A stretch of DNA of 64,000 nucleotides from Oxyruncus cristatus (GCA_013399855.1 VXAY01006085.1:1102685-1166684); one strand, 5' to 3'; counted from the first letter of the stretch, positions 12,206 through 26,233 are shown. Notes: generated by a model from the sequence alone, not told the origin. Numbers and translations: made by a program.

Positions 12206-13045
12206 CATCAGAGTAATGAATTGGATGTAGTGCACTCCTTCAGGTTTGAAGATGGCATCAAATTGAGGGCAGCTGCCAACATGCTTGAGGTCATGGCTTC
12301 CATCCAGAGGGGCCTGGGCCTGCTGGAGAAATGGGCTCAGAACGGCCTTATGAAATTCAAAACAAATGCAAGTCCCTCCACCTCTTTTGCAAGGAAGACA
12401 CCCTTGAAACAGTACAGAGAGGGATGGGGGACAGCCCTGCAGAAGAGCCTCTGGAGAACTGGTAGACATCAAGTTGAATGTAAGACAACAGAGTGCTCTA
12501 GCAACAAAGGCAGCCAACAGCATCCTGGACTTTTTTACCACAGCCTGTCAATTAGGGAATTGATTATCTCCATATATGCAGCACTTGCTGAGCTGTCTTC
12601 AGTACTGCCCAGTTTGCACCCTCTGATGAAGGAAGACACCGATAAACTGGACAGAGTTCAGAACTGGGACACCATATCATTGGCAGCTGCAACATTTATC
12701 TTGTCAGGAAAGGCTGAACTAGGCTGGGCTTCTTCCTTCTGGAGCACGGGTGACTTCAGAGGGAGAAGGTAGCAGATCTCAGCACCTACAGAAGGGGCAT
12801 CAAGAAGGTTAAACAGGGGAGGACAAGAGACAACAGACATTTGTTAAAATAACAGACATATGAAGAAACTATTTCGTAATGAGGGCTTGCCCAAGGAGTG
12901 TATACAACTTCCCTGCTTACTGATCCCCAAGACCAAATTGACTAAGCATTAAGAAATCTATCTGGCCTTGCAGCTCGCTCTGCTCTGGGTAGGAGGCTGA
13001 ACTAGAGACCTCTTGATGTCCCTTTGACCTGTACTGTCCTATGAA
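12206..13045 (+). mobile_element. CR1 LINE, ORF2 C-terminal part to 3' end (decayed)
   Basis: A sense CR1 fragment that contains the longest open frame in the window (12119-12772). The translation matches the C-terminal part of CR1 reverse transcriptase. It shows a FEDGIKL block where FADDTKL is expected, then ASIQRGLGLLEKWAQNGLMKF, equivalent to the family's AIQRDLDRLEKWA..NLMKF. Downstream, 'aaaggcagccaacagcatcc' matches another conserved stretch. The second catalytic aspartate is replaced by glycine and later parts are frameshifted or rearranged, so it is not functional. The 3' end is seen at about 12995-13040 ('gaactagagacctc ... gacctgtactgtcctatgaa'). The methionine at 12119 is an accident; CR1 homology starts near 12206. 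Confidence 0.85.
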
Positions 13046-14410
13046 CAGCCTGAATCGACAGGGCTTACATGACTGAGAAAGGGTCTGAAATGGAAAGACT
13101 TTGTACAGTTTGGGAGAAATTGGAGTGTATAAGGGTTTTTTGTTTGTGTTGGGTTTATTTTATTTTTTTTCCACAAGTCAAACATTTGTGTTTCTTTTCT
13201 ATGGAGAACAGAAGTTTGCAGAGATAAATGGAAGTACTGCGTCCCAGAGTTTTAGCCCCAGCATGGGGATGAGAGGTATCCATGCAAGTTCCCGAAAGTG
13301 CTCCCAAGTCCAAAAGTCCACACAGTGATATAAGAAATAGAAAGGTACAGTAAAAAAGTTTGTAAACTTTTCTGAAGACCTTGCAGTGTGGCACAGTAGC
13401 TGCAATTTGAGCAATTTTCATGATTAGAAGAGAGACGTGAAAGCGCACATACTGGATTTAGGGAAGTAAGGGCTGTTGTTATAGCCAGTTGAACACTTAT
13501 CCACAACATAAACATATATTTTAATTCTGAGCCATAACTGAACTCCCAGTGTATTCATTGAATGCATATTACTCTATACATAGGTGTACTTTCACTAAAC
13601 TTTGAGTCATTCCCTCTAAGTCATACGATTTTGGTTTTGAAGAAGAAATTTTATTCCCTCCCTATTTTTCTCCTTGTGGGGCTGAGAGTGGCAACGGGTA
13701 TAAATCAGGCAAGTAACTGCTTTATCAACAAAATGCATTACTGTATAAGCAGTATTCTTATTTTAACACTTAGTTTTCCTGGTTTTTTATAGGTAAAGCT
13801 AATCCAGTGGCCTATACTATGCTATTTGTGTGCAACATGGGCACACAAGCTTAAAGTCAGTGTATTTAATGGTTTGATTACATGGGGAACTTAGTATCTA
13901 TCACATCTGTACAGTGAATAAATTAGCTCATAGAATTGGCAGGACATAATTACAATAAGAAAAGATGTCAAGTTTTTATTAATGATGATAGTGTATCTAC
14001 CTGAAACATATAAAGCAAATTTCTGGAAAGCTGAAAGGGAAGACTACAGTTTTTTGCAAATGCATCAGCACTGAATCACAAAGAGAAACTGACTTGCAAT
14101 ACAGAGAAGGTAATCAGACGGGTGTATCCTCAAATGCCATAAGCATTGGGTTGTGCATCATAAATGGGATAATTAAATGATGCCTGTAAGTAAATGAAGC
14201 AATATGTAATAGGTTAGCAGAGACATTGTAATGACCGACCTAACAACAACAGTCTAGATGTGAAGGTAAGGCAGGATGCACTTAGACATGGCATGCTACA
14301 TGATGCTTTTATTAGCAGTCACTTACAAGTTTTATTGCACTTTTTTCCAGAAGGTACTCTTGAGCTTGAAGAAAAATCTTTGGGCAAATATATCACCTGT
14401 ATTACACAAG
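13046..14410. other. Unique sequence, no gene seen
   Basis: Overlapping open frames on both strands (13101-13515) have no family resemblance. No nameable repeat was seen until a short CR1-like 3' end at 14411. Confidence 0.5.
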
Positions 14411-14460
14411 TGGTCAGATTATTTGGTTAGAATGGTCCCTTCTGGCCCGAAAATCTGCAA
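14411..14460 (+). mobile_element. Short CR1-like 3' end remnant
   Basis: The stretch 'ggtcagattatttggttaga' followed by 'atggtcccttctggcccgaa' and 'aaatctg' resembles the 3' terminus of older CR1 subfamilies ('gat..tggtcccttctggcc..aaaatctatga'). Only about 50 bases are recognisable. Confidence 0.4.
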
Positions 14461-16560
14461 CTTCGCAAATGCATTGCAATTAACATAATGACTTGCTTGA
14501 GGTATATATCATAGTGCAAAGCCAGGCTACGTGTTAGAATGCAGATAGACAATGACCATAATGGTGTGTTACCTTCACAAATAACTGGGTCCAAAGTTCA
14601 CTGTGTTGTGGCATAATAACAAATGACACTTTCTGAGCTGTGAGGCAAGTGTTTCTAATCCACTCAGGTTCTTATTTGAACCTAAAGGTGTGGTGGTCAT
14701 CCACAACTTCTAATGAAGTCAGTAGGAGGTGCAGATACTTAGCATATATGAAAATCATGCTCATGAGAATTGGTAGGTATCTATTTCCAGAGATAAAGTT
14801 GAAAGACAATCTCATAAATAAATTAAGAATCCCATCCAGTATAGGTCTGGTTTATGGCACATATAAAATTTAATGGAACATTAAGCAATAGACCTATTTT
14901 ATTTAGTGCTGCTGAGTATTTTCTACAAAGAATTTGTGATTTTAGAGGCATTTATGGCTAAGCAAACACATCATAGACAGAATGCAGACTTTAGCCTTTA
15001 TATTGTTCTTGTAATGGTCTCATGCACTGGATTAAAAAGGGAAGCTTATATTTCATTGCATGCTGTTCAAAGGTAAGGTGATCAGATATACTTTTTCTTA
15101 TGCTCAGATAGGAATACTCTGCCTGGAAGATCTTGATTACTGAAGGAAACTGTACTGAGAGCTAATCAGATGAGAGTAGTATAGGCAAACCCAATGTTGC
15201 TTCCCTAGGCCTTTCACAAAACATCTGATATCTTGTGAAATATTTAAGCAGATTAATTAAATTAAGCACATAGTTTAACTTTGTTTAGATTGGAGCATCC
15301 TTTCTTTAAGGAGCTGTTTTCAGTAGATGTTAGAATCATCACTGTTATTTTATTTTAATATTTGAAATAGGCTGTTTGAAACATGATTTCCCATTTTTTA
15401 CAATTTGACCAAGTGTTAAAAACTGTAGTTTGCCTCAGAATTTATCTGAAGTAAACATGGTTCAACAAGCAGTGAACTCATTTATCGATACCAGTTTACA
15501 GTGTTTTTACTGTACTGAAACTTAAATAATCCCTAATGGTTTTTACTGCCTGAATGTAATTTCTATTTTTTATTGCAGTTAGTAATTACACTTTCTTATT
15601 CGCATCACCATGTCCTTCAATTTGACCTGTGAATTGGAGTTTTCTGAGTTGTAACACAGGATTGTGACATTTTTCAGGCAGTTGATGTGGGTATGGGACA
15701 GAGGGTAAGACAAAGGAGGAAAAGATTCTGACTGAACAGAACATTTAAGCAGTTGTTTAAAGTTAATTCCCATTTTAAGTGGCTTATCCAGAAGTTATCA
15801 TCTTGAGTATGTGATTTAAGATAAGCTTTTTCATGTGTGCTGAGCTGAATCAGTGCTTTTAGGACTTGGAACTACGTTTGTCAATACACCATAGACACAT
15901 AACAACATATTTTTGCAATGTATGCTTCAACAGAGTTGTAAGTAAATGGAATTCTATATTGCCATGCCAAATATGAAACGACAAAGCCATAAATAAGTCA
16001 CAGAACCTTATTATGTTCCTGATAGAGATTGAATTTCATAATGTGCTTCTTGAACTCTCCATTTTTGGAAAGCAACTCCATTTCCCATAACAAATAGTTA
16101 ATTCTCCAGGTAAAGGGAGGACAAGTATCATTCATAAAGGAAATTGTTTTAAGCACAACGTTACAATTCTATCTATAGCTATGAAGTTCCTGGGGCATTA
16201 CCATTTTGGGAGCTGAAGGACAGTTCTGAAAGGCCTCAATTCAGTAACAATTATTAAAATATTATTTGTTTCTTAATTTGTAGCTGTAATGCAAAACAAG
16301 GGGTAGTTGTATCCTTTAGACTTGATTCTCATACTGTAACAGATTCATGTGGTGTTGCTTTGATGAAGTCAGATTATTTATTCTTCATTTGCACAACAGA
16401 AGGAGAGAAGAATTAAATCCTGTAGTGTAACACATATCCCTGGAACCTTAAATTTAATATTTTCATTTTACTTTTGAATGTTTAAATGTATTTCCACTTA
16501 TTTGTCTTTCCTCTTCACCACAAAATTCCTGTGAGCACAACACAAATGTTCTTCCTACAG
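14461..16560. other. Unique AT-rich sequence, no gene seen
   Basis: No gene or nameable repeat. A pyrimidine tract ending in 'ttattgcag' at about 15579 looks like a splice acceptor but has no supported exon after it. Confidence 0.5.
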
Positions 16561-16652
16561 GGTTCCATGGGAAAGACGGTCATAGCAGGAGAACAAGGAG
16601 TTTTGTAAGCAAAGGGAATGTGAGGTAGTTGACAAACTTTTCATACTTTCAG
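16561..16652 (+). other. Exon-like segment with stops in all frames
   Basis: A strong acceptor ('tgttcttcctacag') and a good donor (CAG then GTAAGA) bound 92 bases. All three forward frames contain a stop, so if it is spliced it would be a non-coding RNA exon or an untranslated exon. No neighbouring exon is evident. Confidence 0.15.
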
Positions 16653-18148
16653 GTAAGATTAAATAAGTACCCCATTGTTTCATAGGTTACTAATATCATA
16701 CTCCAGTCTTGATCAAAAAGGCATGAGAAGCTCTTATTGATTTTTCCTGCAGGACTGTAATTACTGCTAGTCTGCTTTTTGTATCCTACAGGATGTTGTG
16801 GTAATGATTTCCTTGCACACAACCCATTTATTTCTAATGACTTTTTCATTTGAGATTTGAATGTTTTCAACTATATTCTTTTGTTTTTAATGTACTGTTA
16901 AAATAACATGCAATATAAAGCAAATAGAATACATACTTCAACACGTTATTTTTATATTTTCCCTACCTTCCTAAGTGCAAGCAATCATATATTTTCTCAC
17001 AGAAAAAAAAAAAGTAGGTCAACACTCACCTCTGCAAACCTGATACAACCTCATATCTATTTTAGACTGGACGGCTGAAAGTGATTTTACGTGGGGTGCT
17101 AATCTCCTGCTACATAATAGTATGTGAAAATGTGCTCCAGACTGTGAACTTGTGTCTGCCTTAACAGATGCCCCACTGAATTCTGTCACATTTAGTATCT
17201 CAAGGACATATTGTCAGCTTTTCTCAGGAAAAATAATATCCTGCTCCGCGAGCTGTCCCTTTCGTATCTGTAGAATTGCTATTGAATAAAGTATTAGTGA
17301 ACAAGAGTGAAGGTGACGGAAGCCGAATATAGCAGTGAGAACCCTTTATGTCCAGTGATTATAATTTATTTCAGCACTAAGAATTTTAAAAATAACATAA
17401 GACCTCATTTTTTCCCCCACCTAAGTGGTAGGGCATCTGGGTTCCAAACCAAATAATAAGTGGTAGCATAACCATTGCAAAATACTGATCAATAAGAGCT
17501 TTCACTGCATTTGGGCAAATCACCGCTAAGGGCCCCCCTGAGCATACCTATAACAGGAAAAGAAAAATTACAATTCCGTAGCCCAACTAACTCTTCATAT
17601 CACAGACAATGAGTAGGTTTATCTGAACTTGATTGCTTGACCTGAACACTGAAATTAAGATGACGAAAAAAGTAATGTTCACCTTGACTAGCAAAATTGA
17701 AGTAAGACTATGGTTTGTCCTTTTCATGCTAAGATTTGACTTTTCACTGCTGTCTCAATTTATGTACACCAAGCAAAATGGATTAAGTCAGAGGAAAAAT
17801 TCCCAAGGTTTTGTTCTCAGTCAGAAGTATGCAGGGCATAATTTTTCACAGGATTTGTGTAGACTAAATAGCTACTCCAAAGGTTACTTCAGAGCATTTT
17901 GGTCAGCCTTCTGATCCAGTTAATCCTTGGAGACAACTATCTTCCCCCAGGATCATAGGTGACCTGCTAGTTAATTTAGGCCTCTAAGCTAAAGGCACAA
18001 AGTTATAAAAACATAAATATTCCTCCTTGCCACTTCTTCCCCTTGTATGATCTATGAATTCCAGTCTGAACATATGGAGACAGAATAGAAATCTGATGTA
18101 CTGTTAGTTACTGTCATAAAACCTGCACTGTTTTATTCATCACACTCC
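16653..18148. other. Unique sequence, no gene seen
   Basis: Includes a mildly GC-richer patch around 17200-17560 with a few CpGs but no long open frame. A 93-codon plus-strand frame at 17633-17914 shows no family resemblance. Confidence 0.5.
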
Positions 18149-18201
18149 TGTTCTCTTCTGTTCTAGTTTTGTCTAGTCTATTCTACTTCATTCTATTCTA
18201 A
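18149..18201 (+). repeat. Degenerate TTCTA/TTCTG pentanucleotide repeat
   Basis: An imperfect array of TTCTR-type pentamers (ttctc, ttctg, ttcta, gtcta, ttctac, ttcta). It is followed by a very AT-rich stretch to about 18350. Confidence 0.7.
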
Positions 18202-20267
18202 TTATGTTTATTTTATATAGTATACAAATTATTAAAACAAATGCATAACATATAGTTTTAGATATAAATATGTAGAACCATATATTATACAGTTACATTC
18301 TTATGTATTGTAATATAGTCTGCAAACACACATGTCCCTCTAATATATATCTTGGGTTTAAAGAGTCAGTCTTTGTGGAGACATCTGTAGAATTAGATTT
18401 CAGTTTTCTAATTTCACCTCTTCTTCCACTGAGAAGAGTTGTAACAGCAGAATAAATAGGTAGAAAAACATTGTGACTTCAAAATTAAAAGCATCTTATT
18501 CTTCTTCTTATCACCTCATATATAAAAGAAAACTTTATAAACAGAAAATGTATACCATATAGTCCCTTAAAGTACTTTAACTCTTTGTTGGATAAGGAAT
18601 GGAAGCAGGAACAGGGGAAAAGAAATTATACCATATGTATGAAATCCATGCCTCCTTTTAAATTGCATGTATTAAGAAAAGTTGAGAAGGTAGAAGGCAG
18701 CATCCAGTTGAGAAATGAGTCTAGGAAGGGCAAGGTGAAATGACTATATTACAATAAACAAAGAACAGAGGCAGGAAGTGAATGAAGCATCAACGAAATA
18801 ATGCTAAGGTAAATGGATGCCCCATTAGTGATGATGCTTACAGATGTAATCTTTCAAGATGACATTCTCCAGAGAAATCTTTCCTCCAGTAATAACAGTC
18901 AGGCAATTCTTAGCAGAACTGTTTGGATTAGAACACCCTTCTTTGTCAAGGCCTTAGATTTTCCAGAGCTTTCTTTGTGTGGTAAAGCAGCTGTGGAAAG
19001 GACATGTGATAGACAGACCCCAAGACACAAGTTGTTACAGAAATGTGTGTATTTTGTGGTTGAAATACACAAATGGGAGATATATAAAAGTGTAAGGAAG
19101 ACACTGTTGTTGAATGTTCAAGAAATGTCCCTCAAACCAGTTAGAAAAGAGGAGTAGGCAGGTAAAGAAAATGGGAAAAGTTATGCCAAATTACTGGTAG
19201 GCTAGAGACATAACTGTTAAATATCTGAGGGAGAGCAAACGACCAAGAAAACTACTTAGCACAGAGCACAGATGCTTTGCCTGAAATTTCTAAAGAATGC
19301 GTTAGCCTGAAAGGGAATTGTGAACAACCTGCTTTACAGAAGCAGTCTCATAAGTGCTTTGTAAACAAATATACTCTGCTGAAAAGTGAGCCTTGGCAAT
19401 ACAGCAGATGAGATAGCAAGATATTAATTCTTGATATCTTTTGACCATTGGACTGAAAATGGTGATAAAACAGATCTAGAGTATTCTTAACAGTAGACTG
19501 TCAAGATGTGCCTCAAAGAAAAAAAGAAAAACCCTTACAAATATGCTCAGAAAGAATAAACAACAAAAACCCACCATCATTACAAATGAAGATTATGTTG
19601 CACTAACATAGCTTTTGAAATATTTCTGTTTTCTCTCTTACATGTGACACAGGCTGGAAAGCATGTCCTAGAATTCAATTACCCCAGTGTTTTTAAATTA
19701 AGGAATTAAATAGAAGGATTGTAAGGAAATAAATTATTTTAAAAGAAAGTAAACCTCAAAACCTCATAAATTCTAAGGCCACATCTCCAGCCCGGATTTC
19801 ATTTCTCCAGTTCTCATTCTTCCTTAGGAAAATTACCAGAGGGTTTCTTAGTCATTTAACTAATGTAATAAAGAGACACATGACAGAGTATGCTTTATTA
19901 ATATACAAGTTGCTTTAAAAATATTTCTATTTCCAAAGTTCTATGGTGCAAGTAGAGAAAAAGCATCATGGATGGGTTTTTAGAAATGACATCCAGCGTG
20001 TCCAGACTTTAACTTTTATTTTACAGGTCAATCTCAAAGCTAAGCTATACTGACCACATTCTACTTCAAGAAAATGTGGATTTAGTGCAAATGATGTGAC
20101 CTTCAGCTCAGACTCACAAACTGTGATCTAACAACAATAATAATCTCTGGAAATGAGAAAGCTGTTGATACTGGCTTCTTGAAAATTTCATATGCCCTCA
20201 GGCTTTGCCTTGAGGTAAGCCCTTGGGTGAGTTACAATCACTAACAATCATTCCCTTTTCCTCCTAG
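18202..20267. other. Unique AT-rich sequence, no gene seen
   Basis: A 114-codon plus-strand frame at 18813-19157 begins MDAPLVMMLTDVIFQDD but resembles nothing I know and lacks flanking signals. A good acceptor ('acttttattttacag') at about 20026 has no matching donor. Confidence 0.5.
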
Positions 20268-20327
20268 CTTCCTGGTCAAAGCCATGCTTCACTGTGGCAT
20301 TTATCAATTTATATAGCTGAGTGGCAG
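20268..20327 (+). other. Candidate 60-bp exon-like segment
   Basis: A strong acceptor ('cattcccttttcctcctag') precedes exactly 60 bases, and a CAG/GTAGGG donor follows. Frame 1 is open throughout (LPGQSHASLWHLSIYIAEWQ) and the other two contain stops. A 20-codon phase-0 segment could be a cassette exon, but a chance occurrence is more likely. The protein is not recognised. Confidence 0.12.
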
Positions 20328-23300
20328 GTAGGGGATCTATATTTTTAATGAGATTCAAAATTTATTCTGCTTTCAGAGGTGAACTTTGAACTCTTGTTAT
20401 GAACTTCAATCCTGCAAATAATCACATATATGAATGGTTTTCACACGAGTGGTCCCATGGAACTGGAAAGGGACCACTTGGATGAATGGAGTTAATTGCG
20501 TATATGTTTTTAATTGCAAAAGTGTTTTTAGAACTGAGCTAACATGAGCTATTGCTCATTGCTTCTCAGAGCAAGTATCTCTTGGTACACCTTCCACATA
20601 CAAAATAGAGATTTTGACATTCCCTTATAGTTTCCAAGCAACTCAGAAAGATGCTTACTCCAGTCACACACTGTATTTAAGCAGAACTTTACTCTGCATT
20701 ACAGTGCCTAGTGCTTCTGGGACTACTTGGAAAATATTTCCCTGGCCTATTACAGACACAATGAGGCACACCCACAATGCTCTGAGCAGACGTGAACTCA
20801 CATCTCGCATGTTTCATGCAAACTAATATCTGTGTAACTGCTGACAGTGCAATGCTGCACTTGCTAACGAGCCCTTCTGAGAGGCAGAGCTCAGGACTGG
20901 TGCTGTATGAATGCGGCTTTTGAATCAGGCAGCTCTGATTTGAGACCAAGTGCACACACACATTAGAGATATGGCCCTAAAGGTGCTACTGGGCACCTCA
21001 AGGCATTTTGCCAGTCCTCTGTACCAGTGGCAAGTGCAACAGACCACCATGATTTTCCTTATCATTCCAGACCTGCTGTGCCTCGCCTCCACCCATTCTT
21101 AGTTCACTGATATCTAAGTAGGAATGCACAGGCAAAGATTCTAGAGATATACCTACAAAGGGAATTCCCCTTAACCAGGAAACTTTTTTTCGCTCAGTAC
21201 CTCTCCATCACAGTTACTCTGCAATGAAAATTAAGCTGAAGTTTGACACATACTTCAGAGACTTGCTGAACTCTAGGATTTTGTGGAAAAAGGTGAATCA
21301 AGCTGTTCATATTATTCTTCTGCTAAATTACAAAGGAAATTGGTTTTGGCATGCATCAACAAATAAGTATATTAAAAATATTGCATACTATTCCTGCTCG
21401 CATTCCATTGAAACAAACTTAGTCTCAGCTAGCATTAACCACCTAAATATGAAAAATTAACATCTGAACTCTTCGCAACAGTTCCCTATTACAACAGCAG
21501 GATACAAATAAGCTCCTCCAGTGTGGAATCAATTTAATCTTAAAATATGTAACTGTGATATAGGCAATGATTCTTCATTGACTCTGAAGTGTCAATATGA
21601 TTATTGGCTAATGCTGAGTTACACAGATAGCTGTTAAAGAACTGAATTATGGCAGATGCTCTGGTATTGACTTCTACGTAAACAACGTGAAAAGGAGGTA
21701 AAGGCTTCCAGCCTTCAGCCTTCTGGAACAGACCTTCTCAGCTGGGATATCTCCATGGTGTCAGCTGCATGACAGCACAGCAAAAGTCAGTATGAGATCA
21801 CAGTCAAATTGTAAAGCCTGACACTGGTACAGTGTGTGTACAGTGTAAAACCTGTACAGTGGTGTGTGGTTTAGTCTCTGCAAAGGAATGTCGAAGCCTG
21901 ATTTTTTTTTCCTTGAGGTGCTGTTGGCTCAGAACAGGCTTGCATTAAAGTAGTGAAGATGTGAAGAAAGTTTGTCCCTGAATCTGGGATTCAGTCTTCT
22001 CCATATAGCTTTTTGTGGAGTGGCTAAGGCTGTATCTGTATGGCCATAAATCATTTCAGATATGTTCTTTTCCTAAACATGAAACATTTAGCAGTTGGTG
22101 TTGATAACCTCCTCAAAAGAATGCTAAGCAATAATATTAGCATTCTATTCTAGGACACCGTTTTTGCCACGTAGGATCAGAGATAACTCTTATTTTCTTT
22201 AGTATAAGGAAATGTGAAAAAATATTATTGCAGAGCAAAATTTCACTGTTTTCTAATAAACACAATTTTTTTGTTTTGTTTTGAGGGGGTTTTTTTGTGT
22301 GTGCTTTAATGGTAACTTTCCATCTTCAAGTTTATCCATCTCTGTGCTCTTTTTCTTTAATTTCATGGTCGATTTCCTGTAACAAAGGTTTATCTTCTAT
22401 TAACCACTACAGGCTTGGTCCTTGACAAAATGAGGTATTTCAACAACAATCTTGACCCCCTTGTGAAACAAGATTTCTCTCAGTATGACGCAAATCTTAG
22501 CCTCTTCATCAGCACTTGTAAAACAGTTGACTCATACACCTGACTCTTCCCATACCTGTTCTTCATAAGATCACAAGTTTCATTCTCCCAAATAAAGGTC
22601 AAGGTAAAACAAAACAAAATGCAAGTCCTAATGCTTCAGTAGGAAGACAGACTGCAAAGAGCAGTGTGCAGACTGGAGTTTCTCTGGCTTCTCTGCATTG
22701 CTGATGAACTCCAGTTTACTTGAAGATATTTTGCAGACTGGTTGCTTTGTGAAAGAATTGCTAACCCTTAAACGGATTTCAAGAATTCTGCCATAGAGAA
22801 CCTAAGGTTTTTGGTGAAAATATTTCTGCTATTGAGACTTGACCCTCTTACAAGTGTATAACACAGTCTGGAATGTCTTCATGGTTGCCTTCATGGTGCC
22901 AAGCCTGTTCCATTCAGTAGCCTTCCTCATAAATAAAAAGATAGTGTCAAAAAGTGGTATCACTTTCCAAGGGGACCTGGGGGAATCCACCTAGATGCAA
23001 GGTAATTCCTTCTTTCATTCCCATTTGTTTTCACTGTTCAGGCTAGCAGAATTCCCTCACGTAACCTCAGGTTTGATTTTGGTATTTTATTTTCAGGGTG
23101 GAGCACTACTATGATTATTTTGGATAAACTGCCGTAGAGTGAGATTGCGAAATAGAGGGTGAGAGTGCTCAGCTGTGTAATGCTGGCACAATGAGCAGTT
23201 TCAAGGGATCAGAAGCTGTGCTATGGTTTAGTGTGAGTCACTTTGGAAACTATCCAAATTTACATAGAAATCTTCCTTTTCCCCTCTACTATTATTCATT

Positions 23301-26233
23301 TTCTAGTGAATGGGTACTGCACAGTGAAGTCCAGGTTCTCACTTACATGGGAGGCAGATCAAGAAGCAGGGTCCTACCTGTAACCACTTTTCCTTTACAA
23401 CAGAAAATATTAATTCCTCCTCATTTTCAGGATATTTGCAATGGTATAAGATAATGAACCGACTTCCTAAACATCTGGATCTCACTTCGAAGTCTAAATT
23501 AATCCAGTATAATCATAAAATACTGTTACTGCACACAGTGGATAGTGTGCTGTGGAGTATGCCTTCATAGATATTATGAACACTTAAACAAGAAAAATTG
23601 TCGCACAGGTATGTTTTCACTTTCTTTTTTTTTTTTTTTGCTCAGTGAAAAATTGCATAAGTTTCCACTACTTACAGATTAGGGTAGCTATAAATCACCC
23701 CAGTAATTTATTCTGGATCATGGGATACTGTCAATACAAACAAAAATCTGATATGTAAACTGGTTCCTTGCAGTAGAAAGCAAGTAGAAGATGTTAAAGC
23801 CCAGGAAGAAATGCAGACCTCTAGAAAAACAAGCAAACAGATCAGAGAAAATCGCAAAAAGGGTTTATAGGGCAACCATAAAAAAATTCAGATTATTGAT
23901 GGTTGATAGAGTGATAGTCATTTTTGAGAAGCCAAACCACTGTATTATAAAGAAAACTACAGGACACATATGCATATTTTTGAGAATAATGGAAACATTT
24001 AGATGGCCATTTGATCTAGTAGGTCTTTAGGGAAAAAAAAAAAAAAACAGAAACAAATAAACAAAGAAATTACATTGGACAGAGTTTGTTGACTCAATAC
24101 ACACCAAGTTCAATGCTATTATTTGTGGCAGCAGTGAGACAAGGTACTTAAACTGCTGCGTAACTTTAATATAAGGAGACGTGAATATCATGCAGTGGAT
24201 GTCCTCAGCATTGTGAATTACACAATCTTTATTTCAAGTACGTTATTACACAATATTTCATATTCTGACTATTCACTTGCCAGTTACAGTCACTTTCCAT
24301 CTTGACTCTTTTTGCAAACAAACACTTCATCTTATAGGAAGTCTCATCAAAAGGGGTTCCTACTCAAAAACCACTGTAATTAAGATAAATAAATGTTGGC
24401 TTTTCCTAACGGAGAAAATGTTCCACTCAAGGCAGCCCCTTCCTATTTTCACTTAGAATCACATCCTAATCAAGAGTGCCTATAGTTCAGCACTTCAACT
24501 GATTGCATTTGCAGTGTTTAAAACCAGATCTTCCACCTGCCAGCTTGTTTAGCTGAATGATTTGCTCACATTATTGCAGTGCTTGTACTTACTCTTTTCT
24601 GGGGAGTTTGCTGTTGATCAACAGAAATTTAATATTATCATATATCATTGTCACCTTCTGAGGCAATTTAAACAAATATATGTAGCCATGGGGAGGATTG
24701 CATTGTGCACCCAGCCTAGTTAAAGAACAATTAAACTCAATCTGGAAGAAAACCAATGATGATTTCATTAACTTTTGGTAGCAGATGGCCACCTGTGGTT
24801 CAGCTTGAAGTAGAGCAAAATAGTTGCATTTCATTTAAAAGACCAAACCCACAGTGCCCCACATCAACAACCCGCATTTAAAATTAAATATATAAACAAG
24901 TGTTTTCTAGTTACTGTTGTACAATTTTTTCAGAATACTTACATGGGCTGGGGTTTATATTATTTTATTGTAAGTATTACATTTACATTTTTTTCAAAAG
25001 GATTTCCACTTCTACAATCACATTAAAAGATTGTGTTTATATTTTTGGCAGTGCATTTTCTTCACTTTCACTGACAAGCAAAAATTTTTTTGCAAATGTT
25101 TTGAAGTTCCATTTTGTGATGAAGTAAGTTTGTCCATACAAAAGTAGGTAAAATCACTTTCATTTTCAGAAAATCCTAAAATCCAAGACCTCGTCTGGGT
25201 CCTGCAAGCTGCCACATTTTCTAATTAGTGACTCTAATATCTCAGGATCCCTTTCTTTCTTTCTCACAGAGATTTGAAACCTGGATTTGTCTTACAGAAA
25301 GTAATCTTGGTTACTTCCCATATGATTCTCTTGGCTCCAGTGCTCTGTAGATTTATTGCTACAAAGAAGAGAAATGATGAAGATTGTTCACGTAATCTGA
25401 TACAGAAGTAACTATGATGAAAAGAACATGAAAATTTAAAGAAAAAAGAAAGAACAATGAATAATTCAGATTGCTTATTTTACAGGTCTGCCAGTCTGTG
25501 GCATCTTAAGCAGTTGCTGAAGAGAAGGTGCCATGGTGTCTATTAGACCTGCCTACTGTAGACAACCTGTTTAATTAGCCATTGCAGTGTTTGTATACCC
25601 CCTGCTTTCATTCTGTTCCATGTTCCAGATTTCTTAGAGATATATTTCTCATTATTTAGCACAGCTAGGTGTGCATGGTCCTTTTCATCAATTCAATAAG
25701 AGGTTATCAGGCCACAAAAGCACTTTATCAGAAACAGGGTATTAATCCTTTAACTGCAATTTGCAGAAGTCACCATGGAAAACAACTGTTCCCAATAGAA
25801 GACTTTGAAAATTATCTTGATTTTTTACCTTACAGTTGCAAGTTTTTCTAGGGGAAAAAAGTCTGAATTTATAAACTGCCCTACAAAGACTTGGAAAGAG
25901 GAAGAAGGGTTTTTTTAAAAAAAAAAAAAAAAAAAGTAAAGATTACTTATAAGGATTTTTTAAAAAGGGAGTTCAGGATGAAAGAAAGTAGTCTCAGTCA
26001 TCCTCATCTCCAGAAATCTTGATGATACCAAAAAAGAGACAAAAACATTTGCACGCTACCAGAAAAAAAGGGAATAAACCCAAAACCTAAAAATGCACCA
26101 CTTGTTTAAAAATAACTTGAATAAACCATGATCTTTCAACAATTTTCTCTCATGCGGCAGATTTCATAAACATTGATTTTTTTTTTGACTTTTCACTAGT
26201 AGAATTGGATTTCCTTCTTCCTTACCTGTATCC
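20328..26233. other. Unique AT-rich sequence, no gene seen
   Basis: About 6 kb with no recognised gene or transposon. Small features are a GTACAGTG word repeated three times at 21829-21866, a T-run at 23625-23639, an A-run at 24033-24047, and a T7A20 block at 25910-25936. The segment around 20614-21110 is more GC-balanced but has no family resemblance on either strand. Confidence 0.5.

Noticed and set aside
12119..12772. 217-codon plus-strand open frame as a host gene
   Set aside because: From about 12206 the translation follows CR1 reverse transcriptase with damaged catalytic residues. It is a transposon fossil, not a host gene.
18813..19157. 114-codon plus-strand frame
   Set aside because: No recognisable domain and no flanking gene signals. 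This length is expected by chance in 64 kb.
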